Assembly (NCBI RefSeq): GCF_001952935.1
Contig: NZ_CP018319.1
Location: forward strand, 2,572,501 to 2,636,500
Source of the DNA: Pseudomonas frederiksbergensis
Lineage (GTDB): Bacteria > Pseudomonadota > Gammaproteobacteria > Pseudomonadales > Pseudomonadaceae
Reading direction: 5' to 3'
DNA length: 64,000 bases
Both the position numbers and the translations under genes were made by a program. Shown here in pieces: positions 55,146-63,439 of this stretch (the first letter of the stretch is position 1; each line of letters opens with the position of its first letter). The notes beneath the pieces were generated by a model. It saw only the letters and a program-made list of their open reading frames with translations, was not told the origin of the DNA and made no database searches.

Positions 55146-56972
55146 TCACGGTCGCGGTAATGCCGGGGCTGGCTTTAACGGCAGCAGAGGCGGGAATTCC
55201 TCCGGCGTGAGGGTTTCCTTTTCCAGCAACAGGCGGGCCCCCTCATCCAGGTCGGCCCGACGACTCTCCAGCAACGCCTTGGCCCGTTGGTAGGCTTCAT
55301 CGAGCAGGGCGCGGATACCCAGGTCGATTTCCCGGGCGGTCTGCTCCGAATAATCCTTCTCGCCCACCGTGGCCATGCGGTCTCCCAGGTACGTTGCGTT
55401 TTGCCGTTCCAGCACCGATTGTCCGAGCTCGACACTCATGCCGAACCGGGTGATCAGTTGCCGGGCGATATCGGTCGCGCGGACCAGATCATCGGCGGCC
55501 CCGGTGGAGATCTGGCCATAGACCAGATCTTCGGCGGCGCGCCCGGCCATCAGCACGACAATCCGGTCCTTGAGGGTCTGGCAACTGATCAGGAAGTGAT
55601 CCTCGGTCGGTCGTTGCAGGGTATAGCCGAGCGAGCCGATGGCACGGGGCACAATCGACACTTTATGCACAGGGTCCATTGCCGGCAGCGTGCTGGCGGC
55701 CAGGGCATGCCCCATTTCGTGATAGGCCACCACTCGGCGCTCGTCGGCATCGAGCAGGCTGCTCTTGCGTTCGAGCCCCGCGATGAGGCGTTCTACCGCT
55801 GCGGTGAAATCGTTCAGGCTGACCGCTTCAGCGCCACGTCGGGTGGCGACGATGGCCGCCTCGTTAACCAGATTGGCCAGGTCGGCGCCGGTGAAACCGG
55901 TGGTGATCTCGGCGATACGTGCGCCATCGAGCCCTGACTCCACGATGACTTTCTTGAGATGAACCTTGAGGATTGCTTCCCGGCCTTTGCGGTCGGGGCG
56001 GTCGATCAGAATCTGCCGATCGAAGCGCCCGGCCCGCAACAACGCCGGGTCGAGGACCTCCGGCCGGTTGGTCGCCGCCAGCAACACCACGCCCTCGCGG
56101 GGATCGAAGCCATCCAGCTCGGCCAGTAACTGGTTGAGGGTCTGTTCTTTTTCGTCATTGCCGCCCAGCGTACCGACGCCGCGCATCTTGCCCAGCGCAT
56201 CGAGTTCATCGATGAAGATGATGCAGGGTGCTGCCTGCCGTGCCTGTTCGAAAAGGTCGCGGACCCGGGCGGCACCGACCCCGACGAACATCTCGACGAA
56301 CTCGGAGCCGGAGATCGAGAAAAATGGCACACCGGCTTCACCGGCGATGGCTTTGGCCACCAGCGTCTTGCCGGTGCCGGGCGGGCCGACCAGCAAGGTT
56401 CCCTTGGGAATGTGTGCGCCCAGGCGTTCGTATCGGGCCGTGTCCTTGAGAAACGAGACGATTTCCACCAGCTCGGCCTTGGCTTCGTCGATGCCCGCGA
56501 CATCGGCGAAGGTCACGCCAGTGTCGCGTTCGACAAACACCTTGGCCCGGGATTTACCGACATTCATCAAACCGCCAAGACCTTGTTTGTCCACCATCCC
56601 GCGAAACAGAAAATTCCAGAACACCATGATCAGGACAAAGGGCAAGAGCCAGCCCAACAGGCTGCTCAAAAAGGTGTTTTCGATGATTCCGGTAAAACTG
56701 GCGCCTGATTGAGAGAGTTCTGTCGCCAGCGCCGGATCGACCCGCACGGTGGAGAATCGATCGCGTCCGTTGATGGGTTCTTGCAACTTGCCGCTGATCT
56801 GATCCTTGTTGACCTGCAAATCACTGACTTTTTGCTCGTTCAGTAATTGCAGAAACTGGCTGTACGGGAGGGGCTGCACCGCCTGGCGCTCGCCAAAGAA
56901 AATCTGCATGAGGCTCAGCACGATAAAAGCGATCGCGAAGTAGGACAGATTCCACTGCTCATTCTTTTTCAT
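55146..56972 (-). CDS. ftsH: Accessory FtsH-type AAA+ zinc metalloprotease
   Basis: A 608-residue inner-membrane protease. Two membrane helices (about 10-25 and 102-122) flank a periplasmic domain. The AAA module carries Walker A GPPGTGKT (196-203), Walker [12 protein letters not shown] and the second region of homology [20 protein letters not shown]. The zinc site is HEMGH, where housekeeping FtsH usually has HEAGH; the third ligand lies in the following [20 protein letters not shown] segment. It is probably a second, stress-related FtsH like those in P. aeruginosa protein-quality-control islands, not the chromosomal one by rrmJ. hsp20 lies upstream. Confidence 0.93.
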   Translation of the reverse strand: MKKNEQWNLSYFAIAFIVLSLMQIFFGERQAVQPLPYSQFLQLLNEQKVSDLQVNKDQISGKLQEPINGRDRFSTVRVDPALATELSQSGASFTGIIENTFLSSLLGWLLPFVLIMVFWNFLFRGMVDKQGLGGLMNVGKSRAKVFVERDTGVTFADVAGIDEAKAELVEIVSFLKDTARYERLGAHIPKGTLLVGPPGTGKTLVAKAIAGEAGVPFFSISGSEFVEMFVGVGAARVRDLFEQARQAAPCIIFIDELDALGKMRGVGTLGGNDEKEQTLNQLLAELDGFDPREGVVLLAATNRPEVLDPALLRAGRFDRQILIDRPDRKGREAILKVHLKKVIVESGLDGARIAEITTGFTGADLANLVNEAAIVATRRGAEAVSLNDFTAAVERLIAGLERKSSLLDADERRVVAYHEMGHALAASTLPAMDPVHKVSIVPRAIGSLGYTLQRPTEDHFLISCQTLKDRIVVLMAGRAAEDLVYGQISTGAADDLVRATDIARQLITRFGMSVELGQSVLERQNATYLGDRMATVGEKDYSEQTAREIDLGIRALLDEAYQRAKALLESRRADLDEGARLLLEKETLTPEEFPPLLPLKPAPALPRP

Positions 56973-56982
56973 GGCCTTGGCT

Positions 56983-57039
56983 CAGCATCAGCATGAGAAC
57001 GCAGGGTCGTCAAACACGAGCCACGCACGCCTGATGCTG
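56983..57039 (-). promoter_or_regulatory. Inverted repeat in the ftsH leader
   Basis: CAGCATCAG (56983-56991) and CTGATGCTG (57031-57039) can pair with a loop of about 39 bases. The near arm lies only a few bases upstream of the putative Shine-Dalgarno CAAGG of ftsH. Confidence 0.5.
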
Positions 57040-57055
57040 GTTTAACACTTGAACC

Positions 57056-57145
57056 TGTGGGAGCGAGCCTGCTCGCGATGGCGGCGGGTCAGTCAACATC
57101 GATGCTAAATGTATCGTTGTCATCGCGAGCAGGCTCGCTCCCACA
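57056..57145. repeat. REPIN
   Basis: TGTGGGAGCGAGCCTGCTCGC and its exact inverse lie between the hsp20 terminator and ftsH. Confidence 0.9.
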
Positions 57146-57209
57146 GGTTTATGCACATCAACTGACTGGCATTAAAACCGCGCCCGCCCGGTTATTTTTA
57201 GACCCCATC

Positions 57210-57247
57210 AAAAAAGCCCCGTGCCGGCTTCCCGACAAGGGGCTTTT
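57210..57247 (-). terminator. Terminator of hsp20
   Basis: On the minus strand AAAAGCCCC and GGGGCTTTTTT pair around a GC-rich loop with its own inner pairing, 25 bases past the hsp20 stop. It separates hsp20 from ftsH. Confidence 0.85.
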
Positions 57248-57271
57248 CTGGCGGGGAGGGCTGTCTCGAAT

Positions 57272-57820
57272 TCAACCGGATTTGATTTGCACCTTTTTGT
57301 CCGCTTTCATCGCTTCCGGCTTTTTCGGCAGCGAAATACTCAGTACGCCATTGCTGAATTTGGCTTCGATCTTGTCGCCATCGACACCTTTTGGCAGGCT
57401 GAATGCCCGCTCGAAGGCGCCATAGTGACGCTCTGACAGGTGATAGCCCTTTCTTTTTTCTTCCTTGTCCTCCTTCTTTTCACCCTTGATGATCAAATTG
57501 CCGTTGGACAATTTGATGTCGATATTTTCCTGGTCCATGCCTGGCAATTCAGCGGTGATTTCGAAGCTTTCATCTTTCTCGGTAATGTCCACCGCAGGCA
57601 GGCTGCGGCCGATAAATTCCCGACTCCAGAACGGTTCGACATCGAACAGCCCTCGCCGAAAAGGCGTCAGCCCCGAGCCACGATTGAAGTCTTCGAACAG
57701 GTGATCGACCTGCTGGCGCAGTTTTTCCAGAGGACGCCAAGGGTCTGATGTAGCCGTCGGTTGCTGACTGGTTTTTTCATCGTCGGTCTGTACCGGCATT
57801 TTCTTCTCGAAATTGGCCAT
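57272..57820 (-). CDS. Hsp20/alpha-crystallin small heat-shock protein
   Basis: A 182-residue ATP-independent chaperone that binds unfolding proteins. A long variable N-terminus (PWRPLEKLRQQVDHLFEDFN, about 27-46) leads to the alpha-crystallin domain (about 72-170): PAVDITEKDESFEITAELPG, RHYGAFERAFSLPKGVDGD and KFSNGVLSISLPKK, the last holding the GxLxxxxP motif. Start MANFEKKMPVQTDDEK, with a strong AGGAGGAA site. A 10-bp hairpin lies in its leader (57847-57880). Length is somewhat above the usual 140-160. Paired with the accessory ftsH downstream. Confidence 0.94.
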   Translation of the reverse strand: MANFEKKMPVQTDDEKTSQQPTATSDPWRPLEKLRQQVDHLFEDFNRGSGLTPFRRGLFDVEPFWSREFIGRSLPAVDITEKDESFEITAELPGMDQENIDIKLSNGNLIIKGEKKEDKEEKRKGYHLSERHYGAFERAFSLPKGVDGDKIEAKFSNGVLSISLPKKPEAMKADKKVQIKSG

Positions 57821-57846
57821 TTTTCATTCCTCCTATCGAGTACTGC

Positions 57847-57880
57847 GGTGGGCCGGGAACAACTCGGAGGCCGGCCCACC
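57847..57880 (-). promoter_or_regulatory. Strong hairpin in the hsp20 leader
   Basis: GGTGGGCCGG (57847-57856) and CCGGCCCACC (57871-57880) form a perfect 10-bp GC-rich stem with a 14-base loop, ending 13 bases before the Shine-Dalgarno sequence (57828-57833). It has no T-run. It could be an RNA-thermometer component or an mRNA-stability element; both are inference. Confidence 0.55.
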
Positions 57881-58196
57881 ACGACAAATTCAGGCCTTGC
57901 CCTGAAAGATTAGTATTCCTGCGACCGCCAGACCGACCAACAGTCGGTTTCTGACGGCGAGCCGTCTATTTCGAGAGCTTGCGCGCACCGATGACTGGTG
58001 AGAATTCTGTTTGTAACTATTCGAAGAAAACCCGTCGGTAAGAAGGTTGTGCGAGTACCAATACTCAAGTAATCCGATTGCCCGCCGAAAATGCAGGTGG
58101 AACCTTCGTGCAGGTTCGACGCAATTCCCATTATTAGAATTTTGCTGAGTGTGCAGCCAGATCAAGGAAGATCCGGTCGCTCGGCCAGGAGCTGTC
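57881..58196. other. Divergent gap between hsp20 and the chemoreceptor
   Basis: This gap of about 316 bases is somewhat AT-richer near 57990-58140. It should hold both promoters. I see no convincing sigma-32 heat-shock box for hsp20 and no other recognisable feature. Confidence 0.5.
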
Positions 58197-60173
58197 ATGT
58201 CTCAACCTCGTGCCCGGATCGCCTCACAGCTTGGTCTTGCGCTTGCCGTGATACTGGCGATTGTCATCAGTGGCAGTACCGTGTTCGCCCTGCGTTCGCT
58301 GGACACCGCCAACCTCGCCACCCGCGAAGAGCACCTGGCCAGTGAAGCCCGGTTGCTGGCCGATCAATTGAGCACCTTTCACGGCACATTGCGTGAAAGC
58401 ACCCAGCGTCTGGCCGGCCTGTTCGAGAAACGCTTCAACGCGGGGCTGAGCGTGCATCCGGACGAGCCGGTAACCGTGGCGGGCATCCAGACGCCGGGTC
58501 TGCATCTGGGCGCCGAAGTGTTGAACAACAACTTCAAGGAAGTCGATGAGTTCAAGCAAATGACGGCGGGTGTCGCCACGGTGTTCGTGCGCAGCGGCGA
58601 CGACTTCATTCGGGTCAGCACCAATGTGAGCAAACAGGACGGCAACCGGGCTATCGGCACCGTGCTCGATCACGCGAACCCGGCATACGGCCGTTTGATG
58701 GCGGGGCAGAGTTTCGTCGGTCGGTCGTTGCTTTTCGAACGCTTCTACATGTCGCAGTACACCCCCGTACGGGACAGCAGCGGTAAGGTCATTGCCGTGT
58801 TGTACGTAGGATTCGACTACACCGACGCGCAGAACGCGCAGTTCGCCAACCTCAAGCGCTTCCGCATCGGCCAGAGCGGCTCTCTGGCGTTGCTTGATGA
58901 GCAGAACAAATGGCTGGTGCCGATCGCCGGCGTGCAAGCACTGGAGCGGGCTGTCCCCGCGATCAACAGCCTGGTGAAGACTCCGGGCAAGGGCGAGTTC
59001 TGGAGCGACAAGGCCGAAGATTTCTACAGCATTGCCGTACCGTTTGAAGACGGTCCATGGTCGGTCGTGGCGAGCATGCCGAAAACTGAAATCCGTGCCG
59101 TGACGTGGAGTGTCGGCATTCAATTGGCGATTGGCAGTCTACTGGCGATGTTGATCGCTGTGGGCTCGGCAGTCTGGTTGCTACGCAGCAAACTCGCCCC
59201 TTTGGGTGATCTGGTGCGACAAGCCGAAGCCTTGGGCGCCGGTGATTTGAGCGTGCGGCTGAACGTATCGAGCAACGACGAAATCGGCCAGTTGGCCCGT
59301 GCGTTCAACCAGATGAGCCAGGCGCTGTCGACCATGGTCGAGCACATCCGCAAGGCCTCGCAAGAGGTCAACAGCCGTGCCCAGGCCTTGTCCGGTCTCT
59401 CCGGTGGCGCCTATGAAGGGATGGAGCAGCAGTCGGGCGAAATCACCAGCATGGCCGGCGCGGTGGAAGAGTTCAGCGCCACGTCCTTGAACATTGCCGA
59501 CAACATGGGCAGCACTCAGCGTCTGGCTCAAGAAAACGCACAACAAACCCAGATCGGTCGTACGTCGATGGACGAAGCGTCCTCGTCCCTGGAGCAAATC
59601 GCTGGCGCGCTGAACAGCACGGCGACGGTGATCAATACCTTGGGCCAGCGCTCCCAGGAAATCGGCGGCATTGTCGGGGTGATTACCTCGATCGCTGAGC
59701 AAACCAACTTGCTGGCGCTCAACGCCGCCATCGAAGCCGCGCGCGCCGGCGAGCAGGGGCGTGGTTTTGCCGTCGTGGCTGATGAAGTTCGTAACCTGGC
59801 GTCGCGCACCCGCCAGGCGACGGACGAGATTTCCGGGATGATCCAGAGCATTCAGCTGGAAACCGGGAATGCCATCAGCACCATGGAGCAGGGCAACTTG
59901 CTGATGCAGGAAGGCCTGTCGCGCAACGCCAACGTCGCTTCGGCGCTGGCGCGGATTGACGAACAAAGCCGTTCGGCCGGGCAGCAATTCGCCGCCATCA
60001 CCACCGCGACCCAGGAACAAAGCAGCACCGCGACCCTGCTCAGCAGCAATCTGCAAAGCATCGCCTTGGCGAACAGTGAGCAGCGAGAAGTCGTGTCGAA
60101 CCTGGCTGTGACGGCCAAAGAGCTGGAGAAGCTTGCGGCGGACTTGCGCCATGAGGTTGACCGGTTTCGTTAA
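58197..60173 (+). CDS. Methyl-accepting chemotaxis protein with Cache sensor
   Basis: A 658-residue chemoreceptor. Helix 1 (about 10-30, [20 protein letters not shown]) precedes a long periplasmic Cache3/Cache2-type domain (about 35-310, [40 protein letters not shown]). Helix 2 (about 311-334) and a HAMP domain (about 335-388, [18 protein letters not shown]) lead to the signalling domain, whose hairpin tip [20 protein letters not shown] is intact (about 500-520). CAGGAG lies 6 bases before the ATG. Ligand unknown; Cache3-Cache2 receptors often sense small organic acids or related metabolites. Confidence 0.94.
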   Translation: MSQPRARIASQLGLALAVILAIVISGSTVFALRSLDTANLATREEHLASEARLLADQLSTFHGTLRESTQRLAGLFEKRFNAGLSVHPDEPVTVAGIQTPGLHLGAEVLNNNFKEVDEFKQMTAGVATVFVRSGDDFIRVSTNVSKQDGNRAIGTVLDHANPAYGRLMAGQSFVGRSLLFERFYMSQYTPVRDSSGKVIAVLYVGFDYTDAQNAQFANLKRFRIGQSGSLALLDEQNKWLVPIAGVQALERAVPAINSLVKTPGKGEFWSDKAEDFYSIAVPFEDGPWSVVASMPKTEIRAVTWSVGIQLAIGSLLAMLIAVGSAVWLLRSKLAPLGDLVRQAEALGAGDLSVRLNVSSNDEIGQLARAFNQMSQALSTMVEHIRKASQEVNSRAQALSGLSGGAYEGMEQQSGEITSMAGAVEEFSATSLNIADNMGSTQRLAQENAQQTQIGRTSMDEASSSLEQIAGALNSTATVINTLGQRSQEIGGIVGVITSIAEQTNLLALNAAIEAARAGEQGRGFAVVADEVRNLASRTRQATDEISGMIQSIQLETGNAISTMEQGNLLMQEGLSRNANVASALARIDEQSRSAGQQFAAITTATQEQSSTATLLSSNLQSIALANSEQREVVSNLAVTAKELEKLAADLRHEVDRFR

Positions 60174-60192
60174 GGCGCCTCTGAAATCGCCA

Positions 60193-60283
60193 TCGCGAGC
60201 AGGCTCACTCCCACATTTGATCTCGGTTGTTCACAAATTCTGTGTTCACCGTCGATCCAATGTGGGAGTGAGCCTGCTCGCGA
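60193..60283. repeat. REPIN with reversed arm order
   Basis: Here TCGCGAGCAGGCTCACTCCCACA comes first and TGTGGGAGTGAGCCTGCTCGCGA second, the opposite of the other copies, giving a tail-out orientation. Confidence 0.85.
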
Positions 60284-60381
60284 TGGCATCGACTCAATTG
60301 CCGATTTGTCGCAAATCTGCGAATCAATTCCTCTCTAGTCGTCTTCCTTGGCATTTAGCACCAATGTCTCTGTTTTTGTGC

Positions 60382-60410
60382 TTGCTGAAACGTTTCTTCA
60401 AGTCTATAAA
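60382..60410 (+). promoter_or_regulatory. Sigma-70 promoter of the DUF4432 gene
   Basis: TTGCTG (60382-60387), a 17-base spacer, then TATAAA (60405-60410), 30 bases before the start codon. Confidence 0.65.
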
Positions 60411-60440
60411 AATGGCACAACTCCAAGAAAGGCTGCTGCC

Positions 60441-61655
60441 ATGACCCCGCTCAAACTCTTCGTTGCCCTCAGCGCACTGTCCGCTGCTTCCCAAGCCACG
60501 GCCTGGGACTATTTTTTGCTCGACACCGACAAAGCCGCCCAGAACTGGCAAATCACCAGCCAGCAACTCGGCGTAAAAACCGACAAACCCTTCAGCGTCA
60601 CCCTGCGCACCTTGCACGGTGGTCGGCAGGAGGGGGTCAGCATCGTCGACATCGATAACGGCACGATGAAACTCTCGGTGGTGCCGACTCGTGGCATGAA
60701 TGTCCTGCAGGCCTCGGTCGGCGATGTGCGCATGGGCTGGGATTCGCCGGTCAAGGAAGTGGTCAATCCATCCTTCATCGAACTCAACGGCCGCGGTGGC
60801 CTGGGCTGGCTGGAAGGTTTCAACGAACTAGTCACCCGCTGCGGCTACGAATGGGTCGGCCACCCCGGCATCGACAACGGCGAACTGCTGACCCTGCACG
60901 GTCGCGCCGCCAACATCCCCGCGAACAAAGTCACCCTGCACATCGATGAAAAACCGCCGTACGCCATCACCCTGCGCGGCGAGCTGAAAGAACAGGCGTT
61001 CAAGAAAGTCGACTTCTCCGTCGCGACCGAACTGGTCACCGAGCCCGGCAGCGTAGCGTTCGCCCTTAACGACACCCTGACCAATAACGGCGACTATCCG
61101 AAGGAATACCAGGCGCTGTACCACAGCAACTTCAGCACGCCGTTCCTGGAACAGGGCGCCCGCTTCGCCGCGCCGGTGAAACAGGTGTCGCCGTTCAACG
61201 ACAAGGCCAAAGGCGATCTGCCGGACTGGCAAACTTACCGCGCACCGACCAAGGATTACGACGAAACGGTTTACAACGTAGTGCCGTACGCCGATGCCAA
61301 GGGCGATACGTTGACCGTGCTGCATAACAAGGCCGGCAGCCTGGGGGTTTCGGTCGGCTTCAACACTCAAACACTGCCCGTGTTCTCCCTGTGGAAAAAC
61401 ACCGATACCCAAGGGCAGGGCTATGTCACGGGGCTGGAGCCAGGGACGAGTTTTTCCTACAACCGCCGGTATCAACGGCCACTGAACCTGGTGCCGACGA
61501 TTGGGCCGAAGGAACAGAAGCAGTTCGGGATCAGCTACAGCTTGTTGGCGGATAAGGCGGCTGTGGATAAGGCGTTGAAGCGGGTGAGCGAGATTCAGGG
61601 TGGGCGGGAGACTGAGGTGCGGCAGACGCCGTTGGTTGATCTGACCAAGGGGTGA
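60441..61655 (+). CDS. Secreted aldose-1-epimerase-like protein (DUF4432)
   Basis: A 404-residue protein. The ATG at 60441 (MTPLKLFVALSALSAASQAT) starts a signal peptide, so it is periplasmic or secreted; a 31-residue upstream extension is rejected because the promoter lies inside it. The rest has the beta-rich galactose-mutarotase-like pattern of DUF4432: MKLSVVPTRGMNVLQASVG, GFNELVTRCGYEWVGHPGID, HGRAANIPANKVTLHIDEKP and LYHSNFSTPFLEQGARF. The His in HGRAAN and YHSNF and the late Glu (GLEPGTSF) are candidate catalytic residues. Most DUF4432 proteins are cytoplasmic, so export is unusual. Substrate unknown. Confidence 0.8.
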   Translation: MTPLKLFVALSALSAASQATAWDYFLLDTDKAAQNWQITSQQLGVKTDKPFSVTLRTLHGGRQEGVSIVDIDNGTMKLSVVPTRGMNVLQASVGDVRMGWDSPVKEVVNPSFIELNGRGGLGWLEGFNELVTRCGYEWVGHPGIDNGELLTLHGRAANIPANKVTLHIDEKPPYAITLRGELKEQAFKKVDFSVATELVTEPGSVAFALNDTLTNNGDYPKEYQALYHSNFSTPFLEQGARFAAPVKQVSPFNDKAKGDLPDWQTYRAPTKDYDETVYNVVPYADAKGDTLTVLHNKAGSLGVSVGFNTQTLPVFSLWKNTDTQGQGYVTGLEPGTSFSYNRRYQRPLNLVPTIGPKEQKQFGISYSLLADKAAVDKALKRVSEIQGGRETEVRQTPLVDLTKG

Positions 61656-61661
61656 CGCCGG

Positions 61662-63155
61662 CTAGAGTGTTGTCGGCCGATATTGCAGCGCTTCGGCCAA
61701 GTGTTCACGGGTAATGCCTTCGACTTGCTCAAGGTCCGCCAAGGTGCGAGCCACCTTGAGCAGTCGATGGGCCGCTCGAAGGGACAAGGTCAGCCGTTCA
61801 CACGCTGTTTCCAGCCAGGTTTCGTCGACTGTGGATAACTTGCAGTGTCTGCGCAGGCCCGGCAAATCGAGGAACGCATTGGCGCAGCCCTGGCGCGTTT
61901 GTTGGCGTTCTCGTGCATCGGCCACCAACTCGGCGGCGGTGGCAGTGTCGTCACCGGGTTTTAACGCAGGATTCAACGCCGTGGCTTCGCGAGCGACGGT
62001 CAGGTGCAGATCGATGCGGTCCAGCAGTGGCCCCGACAGCTTGTTGCGGTAACGCTGGACCATGTCCGGCGTACAACTGCATTTACCACTGGGCTCGCCA
62101 AGATATCCACAGGGGCAGGGATTCATCGCCGCGACCAGTTGAAAGCGTGCCGGGAAGCGTACGCGGTCCTTGGCGCGGGAAATCACGATGTGGCCGGATT
62201 CCAGTGGCTCTCTCAATACCTCCAATACCTTGCGATCAAATTCCGGAAGCTCATCGAGGAACAGCACGCCATGATGGGCGAGGGTGATTTCGCCGGGTTG
62301 TGGTTTCGAGCCACCGCCCACCAGTGCCGGGCCTGAAGCGGAGTGGTGCGGCTGTCGGAAGGGACGCTGTGGCCAATGACTCAACGGCACACAACTGGCG
62401 ACCGATTGAATTGCCGCGACTTCCAGTGCTTCGCTCTCGGCCAATGGCGGTAACAGCCCTGGCAAACGACTCGCCAACAACGTTTTCCCCGTCCCCGGTG
62501 GACCGCTGAACAGCAAGTTATGAGCACCCGCCGCCGCAATCAGCAAGGCTCGCTTGGCCGCAAGTTGCCCCTGCACTTCGTTCAAGTCTGGATAGGGTTT
62601 GCTGGCGTAGAGCAAACCGTTGGACGCATAGGGGGCGATGGGCGTGTGGCCATTGAAATGCGCGACCGCTTCCAGCAAATGATCCACCGCAATCACCTTC
62701 AACCCCGAAGCCAGGCAGGCCTCCTCGGCATTCGCCCGCGGCACTACCAGCGTGCGCCCGGCCTTGCGCGCCGCCAGCGCCGCCGGCAACACCCCGCGAA
62801 CCGCCCGCACCGCACCCGATAGCGCCAACTCCCCAAGACACTCCACATCATCCAGCGTCAAAGTCGGTACCTGCACACTGGCCGACAGAATCCCCAATGC
62901 AATCGCCAGATCGAACCTCCCGCCGTCCTTTGGCAAATCGGCAGGGGCGAGATTCAAGGTGATGCGCCGTGCCGGAAATTGCAGGCCCGAATTGATGATC
63001 GCGCTACGCACCCGGTCCTTGCTTTCCTTCACCGCCGCCTCGGGCAGCCCGACCATGGTCAGCGACGGCAAGCCGTTGGCCAGGTGCACTTCTACGGTAA
63101 CGGCGGGTGCTTCCACGCCAATCTGGGCGCGGCTGTGGACGATGGAGAGGGACAT
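61662..63155 (-). CDS. comM: YifB/ComM-family Mg-chelatase-like AAA+ ATPase
   Basis: A 497-residue protein. The N-terminal Lon-like domain (SIVHSRAQIGVEAPAVTVEV, GLPEAAVKESKDRVRSAII) precedes the AAA+ module with Walker [18 protein letters not shown] (about 218-234) and Walker B LFLDELPEFDRKVLEVLREP. The C-terminal Mg-chelatase-related region holds MNPCPCGYLGEPSGKCSC, with four Cys that may bind zinc, and RVGRS-like helices at the end. In competent bacteria ComM is a helicase that promotes branch migration during transformation. It corresponds to PA5290. Divergent from the halogenase-like gene. Confidence 0.95.
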   Translation of the reverse strand: MSLSIVHSRAQIGVEAPAVTVEVHLANGLPSLTMVGLPEAAVKESKDRVRSAIINSGLQFPARRITLNLAPADLPKDGGRFDLAIALGILSASVQVPTLTLDDVECLGELALSGAVRAVRGVLPAALAARKAGRTLVVPRANAEEACLASGLKVIAVDHLLEAVAHFNGHTPIAPYASNGLLYASKPYPDLNEVQGQLAAKRALLIAAAGAHNLLFSGPPGTGKTLLASRLPGLLPPLAESEALEVAAIQSVASCVPLSHWPQRPFRQPHHSASGPALVGGGSKPQPGEITLAHHGVLFLDELPEFDRKVLEVLREPLESGHIVISRAKDRVRFPARFQLVAAMNPCPCGYLGEPSGKCSCTPDMVQRYRNKLSGPLLDRIDLHLTVAREATALNPALKPGDDTATAAELVADARERQQTRQGCANAFLDLPGLRRHCKLSTVDETWLETACERLTLSLRAAHRLLKVARTLADLEQVEGITREHLAEALQYRPTTL

Positions 63156-63439
63156 GGTCGTTCCTTGAGCTGACGAGGACCGCTTCCTGCGGTTTAGAAA
63201 GCATAGGTCGAGGTTGTCGGTTCGCTGGTAATTCGATAGCTGGATATACTTCAGGATGTTGCAAATAATTATTTAAAATTTATACGGCCAGTATCGGCGC
63301 CGGACATTGGCCTGTATTACTTCATTTCACGAATGACAGTAGTTCCGCTGCTTGTGTTTATCCCACGTTGAAAGCTGGATAGGATCATTGGTGTCGCAAC
63401 AAATTGTTAATGTTGCCAACTAACGTAAAGGAGTTAGTG
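63156..63439 (+). promoter_or_regulatory. AT-rich promoter region of the halogenase-like gene
   Basis: A marked drop in GC begins here. TTGCAA (63259-63264), a 16-base spacer and TATACG (63281-63286) form a possible promoter. AAAGGAG (63427-63433) is the ribosome-binding site of the following gene. Nothing else is recognised. Confidence 0.45.

Noticed and set aside
57890..58198. Minus-strand frame of 102 codons between hsp20 and the chemoreceptor
   Set aside because: No ribosome-binding site, poor protein-like composition, and overlap with the expected promoters.
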